Below are positions 55,872 through 64,000 of a DNA stretch of 64,000 nucleotides, piece by piece. Source of the stretch: Candidatus Freyarchaeota archaeon (GTDB lineage Archaea > Asgardarchaeota > Jordiarchaeia > Jordiarchaeales > Jordiarchaeaceae); contig JAUQZE010000003.1 in the NCBI GenBank assembly GCA_030587365.1, positions 186,001-250,000 on the forward strand. The letters are read 5' to 3'. Both the position numbers and the translations under genes were made by a program. The stretch's first letter is position 1, and each line of letters opens with the position of its first letter. The notes under the pieces are model-generated. The model ran no database searches, was not told the DNA's origin, and worked only from the letters and a program-made list of their open reading frames with translations.

Positions 55872-56465
55872 ATGATGGTTGAGGAAAAGGAGAAAAAGAA
55901 GCTGAAAAAAGTTGCTTGGGGAATTACGGGCAGTGGAGATCGGTTGCGTGAAACATTTGAGGTTATGAAGAAAGTAAATGAAGATTTCGAAGACTTGTTG
56001 GATATTAGGGTTTACGTCTCTAAGGCGGGAGACCAGGTTTTGAAGTATTACAAGTTGAGTCATGATTTGGTGGAAATTTTTGACAAGGTTTGGATTGAGA
56101 CTAATGCGAATGCGCCTTTTCTTGCAGGTCAGTTGCAAATGGGAAAGTTTGAGTTTCTGTTAATAGCTCCGGCAACATCGAACACCGTGGCGAAGATTGC
56201 TATGGGATTAGCGGATAGTTTACTCTCCAATGCGGCGGTTATGGGTTTGAAAGCCTATGTTCCACTCTACATAATGCCCTCAGACTACGAGGTGGGAACC
56301 GTGACTACAAAGCTTCCCGACGGACGAGACCTAAAATTGAGGATTAGACCGGAAGATGTGGAGCATGTTAGAAAGCTAAATAAAATGGATGATGTGCATG
56401 TTCTGGAAAAACCTGAGGACATTTATGAAGTTTTCAGAAAACATTTCTGCAAAAAAGAGAGCTAA
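55872..56465 (+). CDS. afpA: Archaeoflavoprotein (AfpA-like, flavoprotein family)
   Basis: 197 residues of the Flavoprotein (PF02441-type) family. VAWGITGSGDRLRETFEVMK is the FMN-binding start, with FEFLLIAPATSNTVAKIAMGLADSLLSNAA the second FMN contact. AfpA of Archaeoglobus takes electrons from ferredoxin and acts with Isf. ATG at 55872 is preceded by GGAGGG; 55860 is an alternative. The previous gene encodes its likely partner. Confidence 0.88.
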   Translation: MMVEEKEKKKLKKVAWGITGSGDRLRETFEVMKKVNEDFEDLLDIRVYVSKAGDQVLKYYKLSHDLVEIFDKVWIETNANAPFLAGQLQMGKFEFLLIAPATSNTVAKIAMGLADSLLSNAAVMGLKAYVPLYIMPSDYEVGTVTTKLPDGRDLKLRIRPEDVEHVRKLNKMDDVHVLEKPEDIYEVFRKHFCKKES

Positions 56466-56618
56466 AACTCATAAAGTAACGTACACTTTTTTTGTCGGTC
56501 CATTTTTCACTACGCCACCTTTCAATGTTTCCTGACACTTGATTACACTCCTTTAGGCGTACCAATTAATATGGAATCCGGCGTATAGTCGCAGTTATGT
56601 ATGGTAATCAACTGTTGA

Positions 56619-57287
56619 ATGGCTATTAAAATGTTGGAAAAGGTTGCTGATCAAATAAGCAAGGGTGTTGTAGTAGACGATTACGTAATTTATGCAAAAG
56701 GAATTTCTAAGGGCAGGTTTCGAGAAGAAATAAACTTGGGATTATACTTGAAGCAAGGCGAACTGGAAGGCCGTATCTTAGATATTAAGGTCTTCTATGG
56801 CAGGCCGCCCTACCACTCGCCTTGGGTGGAATTCTTCAATATTAGTAACGCTCTAAGATTGGGTGATAAGACCATTGAGTATTTCGGCACGGTTTTTGAG
56901 GATAAATTATTGTCAATTTTTTCTCAAGCCCTTAACGAAGGGGAAAGTATCTTTATTGAATATTACGAGGATGAAGAAACCAGAAGACAACTCGGAGCGG
57001 GTCTTCCGCCACCAGTAAGCCGTCTCGGCTACAAGCTATTTGAGTTAGGGTTTACATGGTTTAAGGATTGGTACTTCGCTGAGGGGTTCTGGGAGGGGGG
57101 ACAAAAGCTTCAGGGCGAGAAACCAGACGATGAATCAAGGAGCCGCCAATTGAAAGAAATCTATAAAGAAGTTAAGAATTTCCTTGAAAAAAAGCAAAGC
57201 TCGGGTGAATATGAATGGTACGTGGTCAGAGCAATTGTCAGAGCAAAAAATATCTTCAGCCAGTTGAGTGAAAGCCTTAACCAATAA
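56619..57287 (+). CDS. DUF1122-like archaeal protein
   Basis: 222 residues. The PPPVSRLGYKLFELGFTWFKDWYF segment and EGFWEGGQKLQGEKP are typical of the archaeal DUF1122 family. It resembles acetyltransferase-like proteins, but no active-site assignment is possible by eye. N-terminal helix and alpha/beta core; no membrane segment. No clear ribosome binding site. Function not known. Confidence 0.75.
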   Translation: MAIKMLEKVADQISKGVVVDDYVIYAKGISKGRFREEINLGLYLKQGELEGRILDIKVFYGRPPYHSPWVEFFNISNALRLGDKTIEYFGTVFEDKLLSIFSQALNEGESIFIEYYEDEETRRQLGAGLPPPVSRLGYKLFELGFTWFKDWYFAEGFWEGGQKLQGEKPDDESRSRQLKEIYKEVKNFLEKKQSSGEYEWYVVRAIVRAKNIFSQLSESLNQ

Positions 57288-57322
57288 TGTTCCACATTCT
57301 TCTAATGCTCTACCATGTTAAA

Positions 57323-57601
57323 CTAGACCCCCTCTTCGGTAATCAAAAAAGTGACGATTGCTCCATCATCCGTTTCCTCCACCTCATCAATCTGGCTTTT
57401 AGTTCCAAAATCTTCAAGGACGTACACAAAATCCTCAAAATAATCGTAGAAACCACAAGTACGACAATACGGTCCAGTGAATACTATTTTCAGGAACTTT
57501 CCATCCATTGAAACTAACTCGGCCGTAGCTTCAGGGGATCTATACCTGTTGTACTCCTTAATCGCTTCCCCTACTATTTTTTCCAGTGACTTTTCATTCA
57601 T
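57323..57601 (-). CDS. Small archaeal protein with CxxC motif
   Basis: 92 residues. The core ELVSMDGKFLKIVFTGPYCRTCGFYDYFEDFVYVLEDFG includes CRTC, which could bind metal or be redox-active. It is typical of conserved archaeal small proteins of unknown function. No promoter stands out. It converges on the DUF1122 gene. Confidence 0.7.
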   Translation of the reverse strand: MNEKSLEKIVGEAIKEYNRYRSPEATAELVSMDGKFLKIVFTGPYCRTCGFYDYFEDFVYVLEDFGTKSQIDEVEETDDGAIVTFLITEEGV

Positions 57602-57982
57602 GAGAAATACTTCCGCTACAAGCCTTTAAAAAATAATCTGTGATTCTGGATTAAAAAAAAGGGAAGGTAATGTTGCTAGTATTGGGGTCCAAAAAACAAG
57701 TTGAAGAAGGAGAAAAACATGAATAAGGACATGGAATACCCCTAGAAGGCAAATAAGAAAGCTTTGGAACAGAGTTTTCCTTGATGAATTTGTAATCAAG
57801 CAAATCAATTCATTAGATTTGCACCAACCCTTTGAGACGCTGATAATTTTAAAAGTAGTGGGGACATCGTTTATCGTAAATAACATTTGGAATAGGCCGT
57901 GGTTTCTTATTCTGACACGGTTAAAGTATAAGTAAAACCTTTTGGAATTGATGTGGTAAATAACAACAAGAGGAGTAGCAAA
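57602..57982. other. Divergent intergenic region
   Basis: No gene seen. It carries the promoters of the small CxxC protein (minus) and of the aldo/keto reductase (plus). GAGGAG at 57970-57975 is the ribosome binding site of the latter. Confidence 0.4.
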
Positions 57983-59155
57983 ATGCAGTTTCGAAAGTTT
58001 GGAAAACATGACTGGAAGGTTTCAGCATTAGGTTTCGGGTGCATGCGGTTGCCGACCAATGATGGAGTCCTTCACAGTGGAAACGTAAATGAAAAAGAAG
58101 CGATAGCAATGATTCGCTATGCGATTGATCAGGGTGTCAATTACATTGATACAGCGTATCTGTATCACGGCCTGAATGGTGAAACTGTTGTGGGAAAAGC
58201 GTTGGAAGACGGATACAGGGAGAAAGTCAAAATAGCAACAAAATCCCCCATTATTCTGATAAAGAAGGAAGAGGATTTTGATAAATATCTAAATGAACAA
58301 CTTAAAAAGTTGCAAACCGATCACATTGATTTTTATCTCTTTCACGGTTTGAACGAACAGAGATGGAAGACTGTCCTTGACCTCAACTTATTGGAAAAAG
58401 CCGAATCCGCTATTGAGGACGGAAGAATCCTAAAATTAGGATTCTCTTTCCATGATAAATATGATCTCTTCAAAGAAATAATTGATAGCTATAAAGGATG
58501 GACTTTCTGTCAAGTACAGTACAACTACATGGATGCAGATAATCAAGCCGGAACCAAAGGGTTAAAATACGCAGCGTCAAAAGGATTGGCTGTTGTCGTA
58601 ATGGAACCCATAAGAGGCGGAGTATTAGCGAACCCCCCAAAGCCAATTAAAGAAATATTTGATAGTAGTTATGGTAAAAAGCGTACTCCAGCTGATTGGG
58701 CTCTACAGTGGGTGTGGAACCATCCAGAAGTATCTGTTGTGCTGAGCGGAATGAGCACTATGAAACAAGTCCAAGAAAATATTCACTCAGCAAACATATC
58801 AGGTGTACATTCCCTCGGAAGAAGAGACTTACAATTCATTAAACGCGTCCAGAAAGAATACAGAAAAAGAACCACAATCCCCTGTACGAAATGCAGTTAC
58901 TGTATGCCATGCCCTAACGGAGTGAACATACCACGAAACTTCGAATTATACAACGACTGCTTTATATACGATGACCCGAAACAGTATCGCTACTGGTATA
59001 GGATGTTATTACCCGAAAAAGAACGCGCGAATACATGCATTGCGTGCAAAACATGCGAGGAGAAATGCCCACAGAAAATACCAATAAGCGAATTGATGCC
59101 AAAAGTGCACACACAGTTAGGAGAAGACAAACCTATTGAAAAAATGGACACTTGA
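57983..59155 (+). CDS. Aldo/keto reductase with C-terminal 4Fe-4S domain
   Basis: 390 residues. The N-terminal aldo/keto reductase barrel has FGCMRLPTND, the catalytic tyrosine region NYIDTAYLYHGLNGE and the lysine in IATKSPI. The C terminus contains CTKCSYCMPCPNG and CIACKTCEEKCPQK, giving two 4Fe-4S cysteine sets. Such fusions are frequent in anaerobes and probably exchange electrons with ferredoxin. ATG at 57983 is chosen because GAGGAGT lies upstream; GTG at 57953 is in-frame. Confidence 0.93.
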   Translation: MQFRKFGKHDWKVSALGFGCMRLPTNDGVLHSGNVNEKEAIAMIRYAIDQGVNYIDTAYLYHGLNGETVVGKALEDGYREKVKIATKSPIILIKKEEDFDKYLNEQLKKLQTDHIDFYLFHGLNEQRWKTVLDLNLLEKAESAIEDGRILKLGFSFHDKYDLFKEIIDSYKGWTFCQVQYNYMDADNQAGTKGLKYAASKGLAVVVMEPIRGGVLANPPKPIKEIFDSSYGKKRTPADWALQWVWNHPEVSVVLSGMSTMKQVQENIHSANISGVHSLGRRDLQFIKRVQKEYRKRTTIPCTKCSYCMPCPNGVNIPRNFELYNDCFIYDDPKQYRYWYRMLLPEKERANTCIACKTCEEKCPQKIPISELMPKVHTQLGEDKPIEKMDT

Positions 59156-59342
59156 TCGGTACCAAAAAGTCCTAGCCTCCTCTCTAAAATCGTTCCTCCC
59201 AACATATATGCGTCTCATAAAGAATTTATTGAAAATTTAAGAAAAACAAACTGGTAAATTATCCTTCCTTTAAATAAATGGAAGGGTGGTCGGTCTGAGA
59301 CTTGATATCTTGCGCTAGGGAAGAATAGGTGAAAGATGAATG

Positions 59343-60074
59343 TTAGGTTTTCTTGACCTTTCTTCGACGTTGTATCCGGGTTCCGCAAAGGGGACAGAAA
59401 GCATATTTTTCTGTGAACCTGGTGCCACAGTTTGGGCATACTGTCTCTTTGGGGGAAATATCAGTCTTCGCAGGTTCCAATACTTCTTGGGTTTTTTGTT
59501 GACTGAGCGGAGTCTGCTGTTCGAATCTCATTGGGCTTCTGAGTGCTTGTATGGTTTCTCTCATGGAGGTCAGGCCGGTTCTTTCCGTAAACACTTCTTC
59601 TACTGGTTTCCCTGAGATGATTATACCCGCCTCAGGAGCTTGTTTATTGAGGGCTTTGGCTTTTTCGAGAGTCTGTTGGATTCGAAGTTTTTGTATGCTT
59701 GAAAGTGATTTAAATTCTATGCGTGTTTTTCCCACCTGGCCATGTGGCTCGAATTCAATGTAGTTTTTGGAGGTTCCGAAAGAGTATCTGTGTAACTTTC
59801 CCAAAGCGAGTTCCATATAAAGCGAGTGATTTTTCTTTCTATTTAAGGGAAGAACGTACATAAATTTAGTTTGTCCTTTAAATTCGGATATAAGGATTAA
59901 CCTAGACTCGGAAATGAGCATCCAGGCAGGAATCCCCTTCTTGTACTTTATTTTTTGCAACCCAACGGTTTTGTCCGCTATCTGCAGAGGAATCATACCG
60001 CCCCAGGAAATGTTAATCCAGACGTTATAATCGCCCAAAACTGCTTCGCTACTACTCAACTCATACCTCCCCAT
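59343..60074 (-). CDS. Zinc-ribbon protein with PH-like N-terminal domain
   Basis: 243 residues. The first 120 residues are beta-rich (DYNVWINISWGGMIPLQIA, WMLISESRLILISEF, KNYIEFEPHGQ) and suggest a PH-like fold. A linker with an EEVFTERT helix follows, and CPNCGTRF and CPLCGTRI form a C-terminal zinc ribbon with a basic end. The start may be ATG 60074 or TTG 60059 (GGGGAGGT before the latter). TATA element GTATATAAAATT near 60153 (minus strand). Function unknown. Confidence 0.72.
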   Translation of the reverse strand: MGRYELSSSEAVLGDYNVWINISWGGMIPLQIADKTVGLQKIKYKKGIPAWMLISESRLILISEFKGQTKFMYVLPLNRKKNHSLYMELALGKLHRYSFGTSKNYIEFEPHGQVGKTRIEFKSLSSIQKLRIQQTLEKAKALNKQAPEAGIIISGKPVEEVFTERTGLTSMRETIQALRSPMRFEQQTPLSQQKTQEVLEPAKTDISPKETVCPNCGTRFTEKYAFCPLCGTRIQRRRKVKKT

Positions 60075-60482
60075 TTATCTGTTTGAAATTACTTCTTTCT
60101 GTTATATCGGGAAGCTGTTGAATTCACTCTAAAAGAGGTTTTGTCTTGTACCGTATATAAAATTTTTTTATCTTATTAATATTTAAACATTTATCCCTCT
60201 AATCACAGCAGAGCAGATTTGCCTCTGACCTGCTCGGGTTGACATAAGTTTTCCAAACATATTTCCAAAACCTTCTGAAAAGGAAGCAGGAACCTGAAAC
60301 CAAGCAATGATCTCGCAACGTACCAGGCGCGCCTTAGTTAAGGAAAGTGTTAAAAAGTTATTCAATTTTCAGTAAAAAAAAGGACATTTTTTGCAAAACT
60401 AGGAAATAAACTTATAAAATAACACCCAAAGAATATACTCATTACGCTTAAGGAAGAAACAATAACAAAGGGGAGTAAAATA
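60075..60482. other. Divergent intergenic region
   Basis: About 400 bases without convincing gene. The minus-strand TATA element near 60153-60164 belongs to the zinc-ribbon gene. GGGGAG at 60470-60475 is the ribosome binding site of the C25 protein. Confidence 0.45.
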
Positions 60483-63131
60483 ATGGTCAGGTGGTTTAAT
60501 CTTAAAAGAAAGAGAGGAAAAGTGGTTCTAGCAATACTAATGATATCATTATTCCTATTCAGCATAAATTTGCTAACGACTTTAAACCAATTGGGGCAAA
60601 GCAATACACTTACAAGTTATCTCATCTATGCCAGCTTAGCAAACAACTATGATTCGCCGCCTTCCGGGGATTATGAACTGGAAATTAGTACCCAACTGGA
60701 TGCCAAGGATATTAACTATTGTGCGAGTGGGTACTTAACATTGAGATTCGAGATTTCTTCTTTTGATTATGGAGAAGGATTATACTATTTTGACAGCTGT
60801 AAGTTTTTACGCTGTGAGGGTTTACCAGTTTTACCATATACCTTGGAGAGAGTCATACTGCCTCTTAACTCGGTGATAGAGAATTTGCAGGTGGACTGCG
60901 AGGAACAGGAATATCTGAAACCCAAATACTTGGAAAGATTTAACCGAACAGGTACTCAGATTTGTGGTGGAGAAGGTGAGGAGCCCGATGTTCGACAAGT
61001 TCCATTAATATTTCCAGACAAACCAGTAATAGTGTCGGACAGCCCCTTAATAACGCGAGCTGGCGTCAGCCTCTGGCACATTGCGATTTATCCATTCCAA
61101 GTATTCCAAAACGAAACCGTATTACTCCACAAGGAAATGACCATCAGAATCTACTTCAAGCCGGATAACTCAATTGCGCAGTCTCGATATCCAGAGTCCG
61201 CTTACTCGGAGTTCATTAAAAACTCTTTAAGCAAATTCTCCGGCAGTGTTTCTGAACCTCAATTGAAGCAGGGCACAAGGGTTGACGTTAAGGGAAAGCC
61301 AAGCTTCATAGTAATTGGAGACCAGGCGATGCACTCCATGGCTGTGGCTTACAGTTTCTATTGGACACCTGAAGGATCAAAGCATTATGGGCTAGTATGT
61401 TTGAAACCTGACGAAACGAATCTAATCCCGGAGTCCAGCATGAGGCTCCAAGCATTAGGGTTCGATAAGCCACAAATAATCGATTCCCCCGCAGACCTAA
61501 TAGCGCTTATAGAATCTAGCTGGAAACACGCACCCTACTTGGTCATAGCGGATGAAAAACTTAGCGCAAGCGCCGCACCACTTGCGGCATTCCTGAATTA
61601 CCCATTGATAGTCCAATCCGCGGTTACTAATGAAGAAATTGGTAAACTAATAAATCAACTAGGAGCGAGCGGAATCATATCCTGCGGCAACGCAACTAAC
61701 TCCCATTTAGGAAACCTAACCCTCATAGAGTTAGCAAATGAGGAAGAAGTGAATCAATTCTTCTGTGCGTTTCAGTACCAGAGTGGGTTTATAGAAAAAG
61801 AGTTTGACGCTTACCGCGACCAGTTCCTCAAAACAGTGCTAAATGGACACGACTACACGATACTCGCCGGTAAAGAACCCCAAACCAGACAAGGAGTTCC
61901 CTACCTCGTGTGTTGCGACAATTCAGCTGGTGGAGAGTTTAAAACCGCCGCCCAGATGTTGGCATCATATCGGAATGCTACGATTGTAAACGTAAGTTCT
62001 AAAACATCCGCCGAGATACGAGATCTGCTGAACTATTATGATCCATTGTATGTTGCTTTCTATGGGGATGGTGATGATGGTGAAGCGGGATGTTACTTCG
62101 TTTCTGACCCCATTGGCAGCTCTGGTGATCCAGCACTTGTAGCAACTGATTTCTACTACGGCGAGCGAAACCAGTGTCAGCCAAATGAAACTTTGAGCTG
62201 GTTTTCCGTGGACTCGTACGTAGGCAGGCCCATAGCCACAAACGACTACTACTCACAATTATATGTTGATTTAGTGGCAGCCTACGAGAATGGCAGCCTA
62301 ACAAGTTATAACTATACGAAAAGGTGTGCGCTCTTCTCATATGGTTTTGGACTTGGAGATGCTACATGGAACATATATAATATTGTAGTTGCCATAGGTG
62401 CAACCTACCATCCAGTATATACAAGGGACAGCGGCACTTTCACAGACAGCAGAGTTCTTTGGGAATTGGACTACGGTATTCAGATAGCATACTTCAATAC
62501 ACACGGTTCCTACGAAAGTATTTCTATGGGTGATGGAGGGTATCTTACAGATAATGATCTCCAAGGACGCGACTTTAGCAGTCAACCGCCTTTCATCTAT
62601 GTGGATGCTTGCTTAACTGCTAGGTTCGCCGGTGAAAGGGAGGAGAGTACGTGTATAGCGACACAGTTCATGAATTATGGCATTTTGGGATATCTCGGAT
62701 CCACAATGCTTGCCTATGTTGGAGATTTCGACAGATTTGACCAGCACTTCTTTGGATACTTTGGCACTAATGAGTCTCTCGGGGTCGGATTAATAACCGG
62801 ATCGGCTTTAGAGGATTTCTACTGGAGCGCGGTTTACGATTACGGGGGTTTTGACAAGTATGAGCAGATGACTATTCTTGAGGTCATGTTGGTTGGAGAC
62901 CCGAAGCTCGAAATGCAGTTTTACGGTGTGCTGCAGCCGTCTCAACTGCCCTCTTTGCTACCGTTCACTTTGGCAATGCTAGCACAGAGTGCTGCTGGAA
63001 CTAGCCTAGGAACTAGAATAGTTCAAATCTTCGGAGTAATAGTCTTGATAGGAATTTCAATGGTTGCAGTAATGGGAACCGGCAAATACGCTGAACCAGC
63101 CGATTGGTACACCCCTTGGACTAATTTTTAA
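60483..63131 (+). CDS. Secreted gingipain-like (C25) cysteine peptidase
   Basis: 882 residues. N-terminal signal anchor (VVLAILMISLFLFSINLL), an ordered N-terminal region of about 250 residues with propeptide-like beta structure, and a caspase-fold peptidase domain. The catalytic pair is His674 in FNTHGS and Cys710 in YVDACLT. A second hydrophobic segment (VQIFGVIVLIGISMVAVMG) lies near the C terminus. Archaeal C25 peptidases act on surface or extracellular proteins. It has its own strong ribosome binding site. No inhibitor gene is adjacent. Confidence 0.9.
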   Translation: MVRWFNLKRKRGKVVLAILMISLFLFSINLLTTLNQLGQSNTLTSYLIYASLANNYDSPPSGDYELEISTQLDAKDINYCASGYLTLRFEISSFDYGEGLYYFDSCKFLRCEGLPVLPYTLERVILPLNSVIENLQVDCEEQEYLKPKYLERFNRTGTQICGGEGEEPDVRQVPLIFPDKPVIVSDSPLITRAGVSLWHIAIYPFQVFQNETVLLHKEMTIRIYFKPDNSIAQSRYPESAYSEFIKNSLSKFSGSVSEPQLKQGTRVDVKGKPSFIVIGDQAMHSMAVAYSFYWTPEGSKHYGLVCLKPDETNLIPESSMRLQALGFDKPQIIDSPADLIALIESSWKHAPYLVIADEKLSASAAPLAAFLNYPLIVQSAVTNEEIGKLINQLGASGIISCGNATNSHLGNLTLIELANEEEVNQFFCAFQYQSGFIEKEFDAYRDQFLKTVLNGHDYTILAGKEPQTRQGVPYLVCCDNSAGGEFKTAAQMLASYRNATIVNVSSKTSAEIRDLLNYYDPLYVAFYGDGDDGEAGCYFVSDPIGSSGDPALVATDFYYGERNQCQPNETLSWFSVDSYVGRPIATNDYYSQLYVDLVAAYENGSLTSYNYTKRCALFSYGFGLGDATWNIYNIVVAIGATYHPVYTRDSGTFTDSRVLWELDYGIQIAYFNTHGSYESISMGDGGYLTDNDLQGRDFSSQPPFIYVDACLTARFAGEREESTCIATQFMNYGILGYLGSTMLAYVGDFDRFDQHFFGYFGTNESLGVGLITGSALEDFYWSAVYDYGGFDKYEQMTILEVMLVGDPKLEMQFYGVLQPSQLPSLLPFTLAMLAQSAAGTSLGTRIVQIFGVIVLIGISMVAVMGTGKYAEPADWYTPWTNF

Positions 63132-63601
63132 CTACCAAGAGCCTCATAGCGTTTAGGAAGTTTAACGGTGAAGCACTTGAAGTAAAATCTCCTTTATTAC
63201 TTCTTTTTTCCGCAATTGAATCTAAAACCCTCTAACAGCGAAAATTATTCAAAAGCGGGTATTAAATAGATATAGGCTGGTATAGCAGGTCCTCTTTGTT
63301 GCGAATGTCATTGTTAGCATCTCTGGACGCCATGAGGGGATGCAGAAGAGACTAACGGAATAAACCACGTGAATCAAAATATACGAAGGATTCTTAGCCT
63401 TGTGTTCCCAACAGGTAACATCGGCGGATAAGGGTGAGATTCTGAATTCGAAACTCTAAGGCACACGGATCGAACCTAACCAATGTATACTACTCTCTTT
63501 ATGATAAAAATGTATATAATTATCAACAATAAAGAGTTATTTATAACATACATTTTCGAAAATAAAATCTTTTTATCCATAGCTTATGTGGAGGAAAAAC
63601 T
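63132..63601. promoter_or_regulatory. Intergenic region with inverted repeat before the alcohol dehydrogenase
   Basis: About 470 bases without a gene. AAAATGTAT (63507-63515) and ATACATTTT (63548-63556) are perfect 9-bp inverted arms, with a TATA-like TTTATAACA (63540-63548) inside or at their edge. This could be an operator for the next gene. Confidence 0.5.
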
Positions 63602-64000
63602 ATGTCATTACCTATTAAAATACCAGTTATTTATCACGGTGTAGGAGCATTAGATCAGTTAAAAAATTTCAAAGAAAATAGAATTTTGATAGTAACCGAC
63701 AAGACAATTAGTAAATTGTACGGTGCTCAACTTTTGAGTTATTTTGAGAAAAAGGAAGTTAAAATTTTTGATGAAGTTGAACCTGATCCAAAAGATACCG
63801 CGGTGATTAAAGGCGGAGATGTTGCTCGCAAATTTAAGCCCGAATTGATCATCGGAATCGGCGGCGGGTCGGCGATGGATGCCGCAAAAGCGGCTTATTT
63901 CCTTTACGGGCAACAATCTCTGAAATTATACGACATGAATGTAATGATTGAGTATAATTTGAAGGAAAAATCCAAATTGGTTTTGATACCAACTACCAGT
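63602..64000 (+). CDS. Iron-containing alcohol dehydrogenase, 3' partial
   Basis: 133 codons are visible and the frame is open at the window end. IYHGVGALDQL and the DEVEPDPKD segment are followed by GIGGGSAMDAAKA, the NAD-binding motif of group III alcohol dehydrogenases. LVLIPTTS at the end precedes the metal-binding region, which lies outside. GTGGAGG precedes the ATG. A role next to aldehyde oxidation by AOR is possible but unproven. Confidence 0.93.
   Translation, partial: MSLPIKIPVIYHGVGALDQLKNFKENRILIVTDKTISKLYGAQLLSYFEKKEVKIFDEVEPDPKDTAVIKGGDVARKFKPELIIGIGGGSAMDAAKAAYFLYGQQSLKLYDMNVMIEYNLKEKSKLVLIPTTS

Noticed and set aside
63281..63470. Moderately GC-rich intergenic sequence that could be a structured RNA
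   Set aside because: No tRNA arms, SRP, RNase P or C/D-box pattern could be recognised, so no RNA gene is called.

Overview
The window is a 64 kb piece of an archaeal genome. Start codons include TTG and GTG, and many are preceded by GGTGA or GGAGG ribosome binding sites. AT-rich TATA boxes lie upstream of transcription units, and many genes end in a C-rich tract followed by a run of T. The gene content is archaeal: a TrmB-type regulator, tungsten aldehyde:ferredoxin oxidoreductase, archaeoflavoprotein, an archaeal threonyl-tRNA editing domain, DUF2341 surface proteins and a VapB/VapC pair. The first gene resembles coiled-coil proteins common in uncultured Asgard and TACK-related archaea, so an anaerobic, heterotrophic uncultured lineage is likely. 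The exact phylum cannot be fixed from this sequence. No rRNA, tRNA or CRISPR array was found.

Layout: 1-2.0 kb, coiled-coil gene, crotonase-fold enzyme and a small helical protein. 2.2-3.6 kb, MFS transporter. 3.7-5.9 kb, minus-strand operon cysE-cysK plus a free-standing Thr-tRNA editing domain. 6.2-9.8 kb, AOR, a small partner and a TrmB regulator split by an insertion. 10.2-10.9 kb, two paralogous small membrane proteins. 11.4-15.5 kb, two 3-hydroxyacyl-CoA dehydrogenases flanking a frameshifted TPR gene, then a HicB-like protein. 15.6-21.8 kb, GH1 glycosidase, small membrane protein, P-type proton ATPase, superoxide reductase and a second crotonase. 22.1-28.1 kb, secreted glycoprotein, large GH106-like hydrolase and a 2-hydroxyacid dehydrogenase. 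28.1-37.7 kb, ribbon-helix-helix regulator, methyltransferases, DUF2341 surface protein interrupted by an amber codon, frameshifted Fe-S gene and a CBS-domain protein. 38.0-52.7 kb, three groups of FAD-oxidase and CCG-type Fe-S genes with an APC permease, duplicated metallo-beta-lactamase-fold genes, pirin and VapBC between them. 53.0-60.1 kb, duplicated membrane-protein gene (one copy broken), Isf/AfpA flavoprotein pair, DUF1122, aldo/keto reductase and a zinc-ribbon protein. 60.5-64.0 kb, gingipain-like secreted protein and the start of an iron-type alcohol dehydrogenase.

The metabolic theme is ferredoxin- and flavin-linked anaerobic carbon oxidation. AOR oxidises aldehydes, the hydroxyacyl-CoA dehydrogenases and crotonases handle acyl-CoAs, and the GlcD/CCG modules probably oxidise 2-hydroxyacids and pass electrons to Fe-S carriers. 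Two glycosidases supply sugars, and a proton ATPase, superoxide reductase and flavoproteins maintain gradients and redox balance.

The most striking general feature is the number of broken genes. I see an insertion in trmB, two genes with paired frameshifts, one in-frame amber, one 4-bp deletion and several short gene relics. Some breaks lie in homopolymers and may be assembly errors; others are clearly real decay.
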